64,000 nucleotides of DNA from Nitrosospira sp. NpAV (GTDB lineage Bacteria > Pseudomonadota > Gammaproteobacteria > Burkholderiales > Nitrosomonadaceae). Location: positions 310,001 through 374,000 of the forward strand of contig NZ_JXQM01000001.1 in NCBI RefSeq assembly GCF_000832065.1, written 5' to 3'. Both the position numbers and the translations under genes were made by a program. The notes under the pieces are model-generated. The model made no database searches and was not told the origin of the DNA. It saw nothing but the letters and a program-made list of their open reading frames with translations. Within the stretch, counting starts at the first letter, position 1. Each line of letters opens with the position of its first letter. Positions 1 through 10,355 of the stretch are shown here, piece after piece.

Positions 1-3000
1 CCTGGCAGACACGCCACTGTCAGCGGGCGGCAAGCTTACGGTCAACGCCACCACCATCAACCAGGCCGGGGTAGTGCGCGCACCGCTGGGGCAGATCGCT
101 TTCAATGCAACCGGCGGCGTCACGCTGCAGGACGGCAGCGTCACCTCGGTCTCCGGCGATGGCAAGCTAATCCCTTTCGGCAGCGTGCAGAATGGAAAAT
201 CCTGGGTGTACCAGGTCGATCCGGCCACATCGAACCTCATTTCATCACCGTTAGCGAAGCAAATATCCTTGAATGCGCCCGCCGTGACAATCGCAAGTGG
301 CGCAAGGGCTGATCTTTCCGGCGGTGGTGACCTGTATGCGTACGAATTCGTGGCGGGACCGGGCGGTTCGCAGGACGTGCTGGATGGCCGTTATACCGCG
401 GCCATTCTCCCCGCCTTCAGTTCAACCAAATCACCATCGGTATTTGCCCCGCTCGACCATCAGTATCAGATCGGCTCCGGGGTGAACGTCGGTGACACGG
501 TCTATCTGAGCGGCGTGCCCGGCCTGGCAGCAGGCTATTATGTGCTGCTTCCGGCCCGCTACGCCCTGCTGCCGGGCGCGTACGCGATTTCCGCCGCCAA
601 GGGGATACGGGATATGCCGCTCCCTGCGCTTACCGCCGCGCTCGGGTATCAGGATCTTCCCCTGGGCACCGTATTCGCACAGATAGATAGTTCCAGCATC
701 GTGGCCGGGCGCACCGCTGTTGCGGGCACGGATATTGCCGACAGCCGCACCTCCCTGTTTCACGTCACGCCCGGCAACGTGGTACGAACTCAATCGCAAT
801 ATAATGACAGTTTCTCGAACCAGTTTTTCTCTGAAACGGCGGTTTCCGGCGGAACGGCCATTCCGAAAATCGCTGCAGACGCCGGACAGCTCCAGCTTGC
901 GGCCACCGATGCACTATTACTGAATGGCGCCATCGGTTTCAACGCGGCCACCTTCGTCGTTGGCAAGGATGCAAAGGGTAACGCCATTGTGCGCGATGGC
1001 CGGGGTGGCGAAGTATCGGTGGAAGCCCCCTCCATCAGTCTGGTCGATAGTCTGGGTCCGGACGACGGCACGTTGCAGTTGAAGACTTCGGGACTCAACA
1101 GCCTGGGCGCCCAGAGTCTGCTCATAGGCGGGAGACGCACAGCCTCTTCTTCAGGCGATCAGCTCACAGTGGGCGCCGAGCGGGTCGAACTGCGAAATAG
1201 CGCAGCGGCTACCCTGCTTGCGCCGGAAATCATTCTGGCGGCAAAGCAGCAAGTCGTCGCAAGGTCCGGCAGCTCCATTCGCAGCCAGGGAGCACTGGAT
1301 AACAGCGCCAGCGCGCTACAGGTGAACGGAGATGGTGCCCTGCTCCGCGTCGCGGAGGCGCCTCAGCCCAACTTCAACCGTGCGATCGCAGATCCCTCAA
1401 CAAACTTGCTGGGCACTTTGATCATGGAGGATCAGGCAAGAATCGCGAGTACCGGCAGCGTTATCCTGGATGCCGCGGCGGATAGCCGGATTGCGCCTTC
1501 CGCCCGCATCGACGCCCACGCCATCTCGCTCTCGTCGAGCAGGGTTAGTATGGGCGATGCGCCCGCCGGTACGCCGGTGACTGGTCTCAACCTCACCTCC
1601 TCACTGCTGGCTAGCCTTAGCGAACTCACTGAATTGACCGTGCGCAGCTACAGCACCATTGATTTGCATGGCTCCCTGGTCCTGGGAAATATCGATGTGA
1701 ATGGCAAGCCGCGTCTCGACAGTCTTCATCTCGATGGCTGGGGGCTGGTGGGTCATGGCGCCGGTAACAAATTATTGCAGGCGGCTTCCATCAATCTGAC
1801 CAACCTCAATCAGGCGGCTTGTGCCACGGCGTGCGCGGGCGACGGCACAGGCAGCCTGACCGTTCTTGCGCTCAATAGTGATGCGCCCAACTCCGGCCGT
1901 CTGTTCATTGGTGAAGGCGAAAAACACATCGATGGCTTCTCCTCCGTACATCTCCAGGCGCGGAAGGATATTGCAGCAGCCGGTGATGGCAAGCTCGATC
2001 TGGCGAATGCGGGCGATCTGCAATTGCAATCTGCGAGGCTGGGCACGTCGACCGGCGCGGACCAAAGTATCACCAACGCGGACGGAAAGGTAAATATCGA
2101 TCCAGTAGGGCTGGGTGCCGGTGCACTGGCGGAAGCCGGCATAGGCGGAAAACTTGCAATCAGCGGCACGCAAATCAGCCAGGGCGGCTTGATCTCGGTA
2201 CGTGCCGGGGAACTGACGCTGCAAGCCACCGGCGCTCAATCCGAGGATAACGTTATCTTGCAGGCGGGCTCGCGTATCGACGCTTCAGGCGTCGACAAGA
2301 AGCTGGGGGGAATAAGCGCTTATGCCCCCGCAGGCAAAGTGAGCCTCCAGTCCGCCCACGGTAACGTCGATATCAAAGCAGCGGCCGGGACGCTATCCGC
2401 CGCCGTGGTTGATCTCGCTGGCGCGACAGATGCGGCCGACGGCAGCGTGGGTGGCAATGGCAGCGATGCCGGGACTTTATCCATCAAGGCGGAGCTCGGC
2501 TCCCTGTTTCTAGAAGGCGACCTGCGGGCCGGCACCACTGCTGCCGGTAAGCGCCAGGGTGCGTTCGAGCTCGACGTCAAAAATTTGGGCCTGGGCAACT
2601 ACTCCGCATTGAACCGGTCGCTGGCCGCCGGCGGCTTTACCCAATCGGTCGACGCCCGTATTCGCACCGGCAACGTTCTGATAACGGCCTCCGATACCCT
2701 TCATGCCCACCAGTACAAGCTCAGCGCCGATCAGGGTGCCATTACCGTAGCGGGCACCATCGACGCCGGCGGCGCCACCGGTGGGCGGATCGAGCTTCAT
2801 GCAAACAACGACGTGACGCTGACCCAGAGTGCGACCTTGCGCGCCGATGCCACGGCAACCGGTGAGCGAGGCGGAAAAGTCGTGCTGGGCACGGCAGCGG
2901 GCTCGCTCGACCTTCAAACCGACAGCCAGATCGATGTCGGTGCCGGGACAGGGGGTGTGGGCGGCGAAGTGCTGCTGCGCGCACCGCGTACCGGCGGCGG

Positions 3001-6000
3001 CGCAGGCGATGGCGTGGCAGTGAGCGGCCTGAATTCGGCTATCCAGGGCACTTCCACCACAGTGCTGGAAGCAGTCCAAGTTTACCGTAACGTGGATACG
3101 TTGACCGCGAGCGGCACGAACGGCGCCACGCTGGGCTTCGACCAGATCGATGCCGATATTGCGAGCTTCATGGCTCACAAGAATACGATCCTGACTACAT
3201 TGGGCAGAGGCGGCGACAGCGCCTTCCACATCCGGCCCGGAGTGGAAGTTCTATCCTCCGGCAACCTGACGGTCGACAGCGACTGGAATCTCTATTCAGC
3301 CAGCCGTTCCGGAGACGAACCGGGCGTGCTTACCCTGCGCGCAGGGGGCGATCTCATCGTCAAAGGCAGCATCAGCGATGGCTTTGCCACGGCTGCGCCG
3401 GGCGCCGCATTGGGGATAGGCCCCTCGTGGTCCTACCGGCTGGTTGGGGGCGCAGACTTATCCGGCGCGGACTCATTGAGTGTTACCGCCATGCCGGATG
3501 GCCATTTCATTCTTGCACCCGGCAAGCTGATACGCACCGGCACCGGTGATATCGATGTCGCAGCCGCGGGTGATATACGGATTGGCTACGACCAAGCCAC
3601 GGACAGCTTTACCCAACCCAATGCTTCCGCTTCGGTGATCTATACGGCCGGAACAGCGGGCATAGCAATCGATCCGGATCTGTTCAAGGCGCCTGTCAAT
3701 CGCCTGAATGTATCGCTGGGCGCAAACTACACCGTGGGTGGCGGGGATATCAGTCTCCAGGCGGGACAGGACATAACCAGCGCGCCCAGCAAGCAACTGG
3801 TCGCCGACTGGCTGTGGCGCCGCGGCAAAGTCAACACCGATGGTACCATAGCCGCAAACCAGAACACGACCTGGTGGGTCAATTTTGCCAGCTTCCAACA
3901 AGGGGTCGGTGCACTGGGTGGCGGCGATATCGCGGTAAAAGCCGGCAACAATATCAATAACCTCTCCGCCGTGATTCCAACCAACGGGCGGCTCGCAGGC
4001 GCGGCCGGTTCCGTCCCTGATCCCGCCGACCTGGTGATACAGGGCGGCGGCGACCTGACGCTGCTGGCCGGCGGGAATGTCAACAGCGGCATGTTTCAGG
4101 TTGATCGCGGCCATGCACTGATCAGCGCCGGCGGATCCCTTGGCTCCGCACGTGCCGTACAGGATACCGCTGACGGATCTTCCTCTGATACCTCCCCTGT
4201 TTATACGCTGCTGGTGATGGGCGACGGCAAAATCGATGTTCGGGTGCGCAAGGATGCCATACTGGAAGGGGTGTTGAACGCTACGACATTGCCTGCTGCT
4301 CGCGCTAATACTCTCGGAAACAATCTAAATAATACGCCCACGTTTTTCTATACCTACTCCGCGACAAGCAAGCTTGAGCTTGCCAGTGTTGCGGGCAATC
4401 TGACGCTCAATAACAACGTTGGCGCGATCCTGGACAGCTTGCCCGCTAATGGGTTAACCAAGGCGGGCTTCAAAAACCCAAACTTGCAGGTCTATCCTGC
4501 AGGTCTTGAGGCCGTAGCGTTGTCGGGCAATATGCAGGTCAATGAGACCCGCCTATTTCCTTCTCCCAGTGGTGGTTTGAATCTGCTGGCCAATGGCAAC
4601 ATCACCTTTGGTGGCATGACACGCATATACGAAGCCGATCCCGGTCGCGTTGCCAACCCGCTCAGGCCGGCTCCATTTTTGAATGCCGTCGGCACTTCCA
4701 CAATCCCGGGTTTAAGTGCAGACATTCATTTGGATACTGCTGCTTTGCCCATCCTTCCCTTGTATAGAAATAATACGCAGCCAGTCCGTGTTATTGCCGA
4801 GACGGGTAGTATTTTAGGTGACAGCCAACTGATCATCCTGCCCAAGCAAGCGCAATTCATTGCCGGCAAAGATATCAGTAATCTCAATCTGGACAGCAAA
4901 AATTTAAATGTGGACGATTTAACGCTGCTTCAAGCCGGACGCGATATTATTTTCGATATCAGACAGGATCCGAACAGCAATAAGCTGCTTGGCAATTATG
5001 ACCGTATCCGCGTGGGAGGGCCGGGTTTGCTGGAGATACTGGCAGGCCGCAACCTCGACTTGGGTAACAGCGCGGGGGTAACCACCCGCGGCAGCACCGA
5101 TGACGCGCGCCTGCCAGCGGGGGGCGCCAGCATCGTTGCAGCAGCGGGCCTGGGTAGCGAAGCGACCGGGGGGCTGCGTACCCCCAACTACACCTCCTTC
5201 ATAGACCGGTATCTGGTAGCAGGTGCCGAACGGTCAGGCACGCACTCGGCGGCGCTGACCGCCTATATGAGGCAACTTGCCAGCCAGGGCGACCTGACGG
5301 ATACGCAAGCGCTCGCAGCATTCCGCGCCCTGCCCGATCAACAGAAGCTGCCTTTCGTCTCTCAGGTTCTATACAGCGAATTGAGGATCACCGGCCTGGA
5401 GCATAATCTCAGCGGCGCCACTTATGACCGCGGCTACGACGCCATCCAGACCTTGTTCCCGGCAGTCGATTATGCCGGCGATATCAATCTCTTTTTCAGC
5501 CAGATCAAAACCGAGCAGGGCGGCGATATCTCGCTGCTGGCGCCCGGCGGCTCGGTAGTGGTGGGGCTGACCAATCCCCCGGCTGAACTGGCCGCGCTGA
5601 AAATCGACGAGTCTGTCAGACCCAATATTCCGGCGGCGGCCAATCTCGGCATCATGGCGTTTGGCGAGGGGGCTATCCGCGCTTTTGCGAAGCAACATTT
5701 CACCGTCAATCGTTCACGTATCCTTACCCTGCAAGGTGGAGATATCCTGTTGTGGTCTTCCGACGGAAATATCGATGCCGGCAGGGGTGCAAAAACTGCT
5801 TCCGCAGCACCGCCGCCGGTGATACAAACGGATGCCAATGGCAACATATTTGTCAATCCCAGCGGCGCGGTTTCTGGCAGCGGTATCGGTCAGTTGCTGA
5901 CAGGCACCACGACCACCGTTGGTTCCGTCGATCTGCTGGCCCCCAGGGGTATCGTCGATGCGGGTGATGCGGGCATCCGTGTAGCCGGTAACCTGAATGT

Positions 6001-6247
6001 TGCCGCGGTGCAGGTAGTGGGTGCGGACAATATTCGCGTTGGCGGCGTGGCAACGGGGACCCCTGTTTCGGATAGCGGCGCGCTGGCCGGCGCTGCGGCT
6101 GCCGGATCCAGTGTTGGCGCGTCAGTCACAAGAACCGTCGATGAATTCGGACGTGGTGCGGCAAGCAACAATAATTCCGGTTTCTCGAACACACGTCAGC
6201 TCCTGCCTTCATTTATTCGCGTCGAAGTGCTGGGCCTGGGTGAATAA
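1..6247 (+). CDS. Filamentous haemagglutinin-family exoprotein (TpsA-like), 5' end outside window
   Basis: The reading frame is open from the first base, so only the C-terminal ~2,080 residues are seen and the TPS secretion domain is outside the window. The protein is built of Gly/Ala/Asp-rich, beta-helix-like segments (many 'GGDI', 'AGNN' and 'LQAGRDI' motifs). It ends in a region resembling the DUF3739 C-terminus of large haemagglutinin exoproteins: 'GGDILLWSSDGNIDAGRGAK' around 5740-5790, then a 'DAGDAGIRVAGNLN' segment, ending 'RVEVLGLGE'. No nuclease, deaminase or other toxin-tip domain is recognisable at the C-terminus, so an adhesin or surface exoprotein is more likely than a CDI toxin. 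By eye it has only about a dozen Met and two Cys. The TpsB-like transporter downstream is the likely partner. Family assignment is firm; ligand and function are unknown. Confidence 0.9.
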   Translation, partial: LADTPLSAGGKLTVNATTINQAGVVRAPLGQIAFNATGGVTLQDGSVTSVSGDGKLIPFGSVQNGKSWVYQVDPATSNLISSPLAKQISLNAPAVTIASGARADLSGGGDLYAYEFVAGPGGSQDVLDGRYTAAILPAFSSTKSPSVFAPLDHQYQIGSGVNVGDTVYLSGVPGLAAGYYVLLPARYALLPGAYAISAAKGIRDMPLPALTAALGYQDLPLGTVFAQIDSSSIVAGRTAVAGTDIADSRTSLFHVTPGNVVRTQSQYNDSFSNQFFSETAVSGGTAIPKIAADAGQLQLAATDALLLNGAIGFNAATFVVGKDAKGNAIVRDGRGGEVSVEAPSISLVDSLGPDDGTLQLKTSGLNSLGAQSLLIGGRRTASSSGDQLTVGAERVELRNSAAATLLAPEIILAAKQQVVARSGSSIRSQGALDNSASALQVNGDGALLRVAEAPQPNFNRAIADPSTNLLGTLIMEDQARIASTGSVILDAAADSRIAPSARIDAHAISLSSSRVSMGDAPAGTPVTGLNLTSSLLASLSELTELTVRSYSTIDLHGSLVLGNIDVNGKPRLDSLHLDGWGLVGHGAGNKLLQAASINLTNLNQAACATACAGDGTGSLTVLALNSDAPNSGRLFIGEGEKHIDGFSSVHLQARKDIAAAGDGKLDLANAGDLQLQSARLGTSTGADQSITNADGKVNIDPVGLGAGALAEAGIGGKLAISGTQISQGGLISVRAGELTLQATGAQSEDNVILQAGSRIDASGVDKKLGGISAYAPAGKVSLQSAHGNVDIKAAAGTLSAAVVDLAGATDAADGSVGGNGSDAGTLSIKAELGSLFLEGDLRAGTTAAGKRQGAFELDVKNLGLGNYSALNRSLAAGGFTQSVDARIRTGNVLITASDTLHAHQYKLSADQGAITVAGTIDAGGATGGRIELHANNDVTLTQSATLRADATATGERGGKVVLGTAAGSLDLQTDSQIDVGAGTGGVGGEVLLRAPRTGGGAGDGVAVSGLNSAIQGTSTTVLEAVQVYRNVDTLTASGTNGATLGFDQIDADIASFMAHKNTILTTLGRGGDSAFHIRPGVEVLSSGNLTVDSDWNLYSASRSGDEPGVLTLRAGGDLIVKGSISDGFATAAPGAALGIGPSWSYRLVGGADLSGADSLSVTAMPDGHFILAPGKLIRTGTGDIDVAAAGDIRIGYDQATDSFTQPNASASVIYTAGTAGIAIDPDLFKAPVNRLNVSLGANYTVGGGDISLQAGQDITSAPSKQLVADWLWRRGKVNTDGTIAANQNTTWWVNFASFQQGVGALGGGDIAVKAGNNINNLSAVIPTNGRLAGAAGSVPDPADLVIQGGGDLTLLAGGNVNSGMFQVDRGHALISAGGSLGSARAVQDTADGSSSDTSPVYTLLVMGDGKIDVRVRKDAILEGVLNATTLPAARANTLGNNLNNTPTFFYTYSATSKLELASVAGNLTLNNNVGAILDSLPANGLTKAGFKNPNLQVYPAGLEAVALSGNMQVNETRLFPSPSGGLNLLANGNITFGGMTRIYEADPGRVANPLRPAPFLNAVGTSTIPGLSADIHLDTAALPILPLYRNNTQPVRVIAETGSILGDSQLIILPKQAQFIAGKDISNLNLDSKNLNVDDLTLLQAGRDIIFDIRQDPNSNKLLGNYDRIRVGGPGLLEILAGRNLDLGNSAGVTTRGSTDDARLPAGGASIVAAAGLGSEATGGLRTPNYTSFIDRYLVAGAERSGTHSAALTAYMRQLASQGDLTDTQALAAFRALPDQQKLPFVSQVLYSELRITGLEHNLSGATYDRGYDAIQTLFPAVDYAGDINLFFSQIKTEQGGDISLLAPGGSVVVGLTNPPAELAALKIDESVRPNIPAAANLGIMAFGEGAIRAFAKQHFTVNRSRILTLQGGDILLWSSDGNIDAGRGAKTASAAPPPVIQTDANGNIFVNPSGAVSGSGIGQLLTGTTTTVGSVDLLAPRGIVDAGDAGIRVAGNLNVAAVQVVGADNIRVGGVATGTPVSDSGALAGAAAAGSSVGASVTRTVDEFGRGAASNNNSGFSNTRQLLPSFIRVEVLGLGE

Positions 6248-6916
6248 TTCCGTAGTCGACGCCACACCTAGAATTCATATTCCTCCTTAAGTTCGGCAGG
6301 CAGATAGTCCAGGATTCATTTGCATGGCATACGGTCTCCCCGGATGCCGGCTATATGATATTCATATAATTGAACTCCACCCTGATCTCTCGCGGGTAGC
6401 CGCCGCCACCCGATCATTCCCATCCACCTCCCGGAATCCGGCTCGGCACACGTCGCTCATTCCCATCATCCTGCATTTGTTAGCGGAACTCACCCAAAAG
6501 GTTTTGGCCTCCTTTGGCGAAGAACGCATGGATTCCCTTAGCATAAAAACTCATATGGTAACCATTTTTTATAGGTTCATTTAAATCCGCTTCAATCGTA
6601 TATTTCTATCCCGTCTGAATGCTTAATGAACGAATATCCGCATGATATGACTTTTGGTTGATTTAACGAATGCTCATGCAGAATGAGTTTTTCTCGTATC
6701 TCCACGAACTATCGGCCCATGGCGATATATGCGAAGCAGGTGAGAATGTGAACGATTTGATCGCTTCTTTTTAACAGCGTATTCAACAATCGAATGAGGT
6801 TTGCAAGAAGGGACGGTGCTCTGGCTCGAGATTCGAGCGTAATGCTCGCGCAATTCATGATTATATGCATAAAGCATGAAGCATGCGCGTCTACACGTCA
6901 GTCCGTTACTGTTTTG
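6248..6916. other. Intergenic region upstream of tpsB
   Basis: This is a 669-bp gap between the exoprotein gene and the transporter gene. Short open frames inside it have no recognisable product. The notable content is a 37-bp element at 6537-6573 that is nearly repeated upstream of the CysB-family regulator gene. No clear intrinsic terminator follows the exoprotein gene. Confidence 0.6.
6537..6573 (+). promoter_or_regulatory. Conserved 37-bp element, copy A
   Basis: It aligns without gaps to 14359-14395 with 32 of 37 positions identical. The shared features are a 'CTTAGCA' start, an A-run, a central 'TCATATGG' and a T-run ending in 'TATA'. It lies 344 bp before the chosen tpsB start. The second copy lies just upstream of the cysB-like gene, so a shared regulator, possibly that CysB-family protein itself, is inferred. 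The binding protein is not known. Confidence 0.5.
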
Positions 6917-8620
6917 ATGAGGCAGCAAACAATACTGGGTCACCGAGTGTTTCATAATTTCAGGATATTTTGCTTGTTCGCACTAATCGCCGAATTCGGG
7001 TTCTGGCCAAGCGTTTCCGTATCAGCGGAAACGCCTCAGCCTGCCCGCGAAGCAAACACCGAGATTGCGGAAGCCGAGAAGAAATTACTTTTCGATATTC
7101 TCGATATTCAGATTGAAGGAAACACCGTATTACCCCAGATGGTCGTGGAAAGGATCATCTATCCTTTTATGGGAGAACACAAAACGATTGACGATCTGGA
7201 AGCCGCGCGCAAGGCATTGGAGCAGAAATACAAGGAGAGTGGTTTCGTCACGGTTTTTGTGGATATTCCCGAGCAGGATGTCAAGGATGGTGTCGTTCGA
7301 TTAAGCGTCACCGAAGGAAAGGTGGGGCGCTTACGTATCAAAGACTCGCGTTACTACTCGCTGGGCCGTATTCGTGAAGCGGTGCCTTCCCTGGCCGAAG
7401 GAAGCGTTCCCAATTTTCCAGTGGTTCAGAAGGAAATGGCCTTGCTGAATCGCTCCGCAGGCCTGCGCGTGTCCCCGGTACTGCGCGCGGGTGTAACACC
7501 GGGTACCGTGGACGTAGATCTGAATGTCAAGGATCGATCGCCACTTTACGCGAGCGTGGAGCTGAATGATCGCTTTAGCCCCAATACCAGCCGATTACGG
7601 CTGATTGGCACCCTCCGCTATGACAATCTCTGGCAGCGGCGGCACAGCCTGAGTATGCAATACCAGACTTCGCCCGAGAATCTTGACCAGGTTCAGGTCT
7701 TTTCGGGAACCTACCTGATGGGTTTGGGAAACAGCGGCATCATGCTCGCCGTTTATGGCGTCCATGCGGATAGCAATGTCGCGGTACTGGGTAACACAAA
7801 CGTGATCGGCAAGGGCGATATTATCGGCACCCGGCTCGTTCTGCCGTTAACCGGTTTGGATAACTATTATCACAGCCTGGCACTTGGCTTCGACTATAAA
7901 AACTTCGATCAGGCGGTGCAGCTGGGGACGAACAGGCTCGTAACGCCGATACGTTATTTCCCCATCAGCCTTCAATACAGCGGCACCCAGCAGGATGCCA
8001 GCGGCACCACCCAGCTTGGATTGGGTGTGCACTTCTCCGCGCGTCCCTTGAGTGAACGCAAGATAGAGTGCCTGCCAGGATTTTTTGAAGATCAATTCGA
8101 ATGCAAACGACATGGCGCGCAAGCCGATTTCATCTATCTTCGATCCGATCTCCAACGTCAGCAAACCTTACCGCGGGATTTTCTCCTGTCGGGAAGAGTG
8201 TCCGCACAGATTGCCAATCAACCGCTCGTCAATAATGAGCAGTTTAGCGCTGGAGGAGTCGAGACTGTGCGCGGCTATCCGGAATCCCAGCTGCTGGGCG
8301 ACAACGGCTTTCAAGGCTCGGTGGGATTGCAAACACCCCGTCTGCCGGGGGATCTGATCGACTGGCGGCTGCTTGTATTCGTCGACGGCGCGTATACCAA
8401 CAACTACCAGCGCCTGAACACCGACTTGTCATACAGCATCCTGAGCACGGGGATAGGCATGAGGATCAAGTCACCCGAGAGCTTGAGGAGTCTGAGAGGC
8501 CTGAGTGGTTTTAGCGGCGCGCTTGACTTTGCCTGGCCTCTACGAAATTTCCGGAATAGCACCACCAACATACAAACCGGCGACATGCGTATGCATTTCA
8601 AGTTACTGCTCGAAATGTAG
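6917..8620 (+). CDS. TpsB outer-membrane transporter (ShlB/FhaC/HecB family)
   Basis: This is the Omp85-superfamily partner of two-partner secretion, which exports a TpsA exoprotein across the outer membrane. The chosen ATG gives 567 residues with a signal peptide (hydrophobic core 'FCLFALIAEFGFW'). An in-frame ATG at 6794 would add 41 residues lacking signal-peptide character; neither start has a good ribosome site. Two POTRA-type domains follow (roughly residues 50-205; 'DIQIEGNTVLP', then 'GKVGRLRIKDSRYY'), then a 16-strand-type barrel with the conserved loop-6 'VRGY' motif in 'GGVETVRGYPES'. The large exoprotein upstream is the obvious substrate. The next gene starts within 45 bp, suggesting a shared transcript with the TonB-type genes, an unusual pairing. 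Confidence 0.9.
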   Translation: MRQQTILGHRVFHNFRIFCLFALIAEFGFWPSVSVSAETPQPAREANTEIAEAEKKLLFDILDIQIEGNTVLPQMVVERIIYPFMGEHKTIDDLEAARKALEQKYKESGFVTVFVDIPEQDVKDGVVRLSVTEGKVGRLRIKDSRYYSLGRIREAVPSLAEGSVPNFPVVQKEMALLNRSAGLRVSPVLRAGVTPGTVDVDLNVKDRSPLYASVELNDRFSPNTSRLRLIGTLRYDNLWQRRHSLSMQYQTSPENLDQVQVFSGTYLMGLGNSGIMLAVYGVHADSNVAVLGNTNVIGKGDIIGTRLVLPLTGLDNYYHSLALGFDYKNFDQAVQLGTNRLVTPIRYFPISLQYSGTQQDASGTTQLGLGVHFSARPLSERKIECLPGFFEDQFECKRHGAQADFIYLRSDLQRQQTLPRDFLLSGRVSAQIANQPLVNNEQFSAGGVETVRGYPESQLLGDNGFQGSVGLQTPRLPGDLIDWRLLVFVDGAYTNNYQRLNTDLSYSILSTGIGMRIKSPESLRSLRGLSGFSGALDFAWPLRNFRNSTTNIQTGDMRMHFKLLLEM

Positions 8621-8662
8621 CGCATGCCGGTAAAGCTTGAATTATCGAGGATAGATAGCCTG

Positions 8663-10342
8663 ATGAATAAAGTATTTTTTTTATTGCTGACTTTGCATCT
8701 CATCTCATTTTCCCAGGTTGCCGGAGCTTACTGGGATGAGGCATGGACCGCCAGAGCAAAAATCACGTTGAACCCACAGGGCGTGGGGACAGTGGATCAA
8801 GTGCCGGTGGCGGTACGTCTGCATTCGGGCAACTTTAATTTTCTGGATGCGGACGCGGATGGAGCCGACCTACGATTTATCTCGGCGGATGACAAAACCG
8901 AACTCAAGTTTCATATCGAGAAATTCGATTCCATCAACGAATTGGCGGTGATCTGGGTACTGCTTCCCCAGATTAATCCGGCGGACAAATCGGCGCATTT
9001 CTGGCTTTACTATGGTAACGGCGCGGCTGCCAGTACCGCTGACAATAGGAGTAGTTGGGACTCCGGGACCGCGGCTGTCTTCCATTTCAGTGAAAAATCG
9101 CTGTTGCAGGATGACTCTGCGAATGGATGGGCGGCAACGGGTGAAATAACCGTGCAAAAAGCTGCCCTGCTCGGCGCGGCGGCCGTATTTAACGGCCAGC
9201 CGCTGCGCATCGGGCCAGCGGCCGCGCTCAAGCTGAGTGCGGGAGATAATTTTTCGTACTCGGTCTGGATCAAGCCGGGTGCGCTGCCTCAGCAGGCCAT
9301 GCTGTACCGTCAGGAATCGCTTTCCATCAAGATCGATGGCCAGAAGCTGGTACTGGCGTCCGGCGCGAGTGCCATTTCTGGCGGGGAAATCAAGGCCGCC
9401 GCATGGCAGCATGTGGCAGTCACGGCAGCCGCAGGCAAGGCCACGCTATATGTGAATGGCATACCGGTGGGCACGGGCGATCTGGCGCTGCCCGATGCGC
9501 AAGGCAACGTGGAGATCGGCGCAGGCTATACCGGCGAACTGGATGAAGTGCAAATCGCCAATATGGCGCGGAGCGAGGACTGGATCAAACTGGCGGCGGC
9601 AGGTCAGGGAATGGACAGCCAACTGCTGAAAATAGGCAAGCCTTCCACTGACGGCGAGGAAGAAGAGGAAAGCGTCTCTTACTTCGGCATTCTCTTCCAG
9701 AACCTCACCGTGGATGCATGGGTGGTGATCATTATTCTCGCCGTCATGTTCGCGATCAGCCTGGCCGTGATGGTTGTGAAAGGCAAGCTGATTGCTCGCA
9801 CGGACCGCGGCAACCGTCTGTTTCTGGAACGCTTCGGCAATGCTGGCAGCAACGACCTGCTGGCACTCGACAGAGACGAAAGCTACCCCGATTCCACCCT
9901 GTTCCATCTTTATGGGGCAGGATTGAAGGAAATCCGCAAACGCTACACCAATGGCAACGAGCTTGCGCTGACGGGCGCATCGATTGACGCCATCAAGGCC
10001 TCGATCGATGCCAATCTCATCCGCGAGAACAAGAAACTGAACGCCAACATGGTGCTGCTCACCATTGCCATTTCTGGCGGGCCATTCCTAGGCCTGCTGG
10101 GTACGGTGGTCGGCGTGATGATTACCTTTGCCGCGATCGCTGCGGCGGGCGACGTGAATGTCAACGCCATTGCTCCCGGTATCGCCGCGGCCCTGCTAGC
10201 CACCGTCGCCGGATTGGCCGTGGCGATCCCCGCACTGTTTGGCTACAACTACCTGGCCAGCCGCATCAAAAACATCACTACCGATATGCAGATTTTCGTG
10301 GATGAATTCGTGACACGGGTCGCCGAGTTGTATGGACGCTGA
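8663..10342 (+). CDS. DUF2341/LamG-ExbB fusion: proton-channel protein with lectin-like periplasmic part
   Basis: The protein has 559 residues. A signal peptide (cleavage near 'VAGA-YWDEAW') precedes a DUF2341-like segment (about 20-115) and a LamG/concanavalin-like domain (about 150-310; 'FSYSVWIKPGALP', 'GELDEVQIANMARS'). After an acidic linker ('GEEEEES') comes a MotA/TolQ/ExbB domain: one membrane segment around 350-372 and a pair near the C-terminus ('GGPFLGLLGTVVGVMITF', 'AALLATVAGLAVAIPALF'). ExbB proteins form the proton channel that powers TonB. The start at 8663 is chosen over 8624 because the signal peptide begins there and a 'GAGG' lies upstream. ExbD and TonB genes follow directly. 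The periplasmic lectin-like half on an ExbB protein is unusual; it may sense or bind envelope glycan, which is inference. Confidence 0.85.
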   Translation: MNKVFFLLLTLHLISFSQVAGAYWDEAWTARAKITLNPQGVGTVDQVPVAVRLHSGNFNFLDADADGADLRFISADDKTELKFHIEKFDSINELAVIWVLLPQINPADKSAHFWLYYGNGAAASTADNRSSWDSGTAAVFHFSEKSLLQDDSANGWAATGEITVQKAALLGAAAVFNGQPLRIGPAAALKLSAGDNFSYSVWIKPGALPQQAMLYRQESLSIKIDGQKLVLASGASAISGGEIKAAAWQHVAVTAAAGKATLYVNGIPVGTGDLALPDAQGNVEIGAGYTGELDEVQIANMARSEDWIKLAAAGQGMDSQLLKIGKPSTDGEEEEESVSYFGILFQNLTVDAWVVIIILAVMFAISLAVMVVKGKLIARTDRGNRLFLERFGNAGSNDLLALDRDESYPDSTLFHLYGAGLKEIRKRYTNGNELALTGASIDAIKASIDANLIRENKKLNANMVLLTIAISGGPFLGLLGTVVGVMITFAAIAAAGDVNVNAIAPGIAAALLATVAGLAVAIPALFGYNYLASRIKNITTDMQIFVDEFVTRVAELYGR

Positions 10343-10355
10343 GAGGGATTGAGCC

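Noticed and set aside
2510-3229. Long antisense open frame within the exoprotein gene
   Set aside because: Shadow of a GC-rich repetitive gene; composition is not protein-like and other antisense frames there are similar.
5600-6247. Possible CDI-type toxin tip and immunity gene at the exoprotein C-terminus
   Set aside because: The C-terminus looks like the DUF3739-type ending with no toxin fold, and no small immunity gene follows.
6324-6584. Open frame of 86 codons between the exoprotein and tpsB genes
   Set aside because: No ribosome site or family resemblance, and it crosses the conserved 37-bp element.
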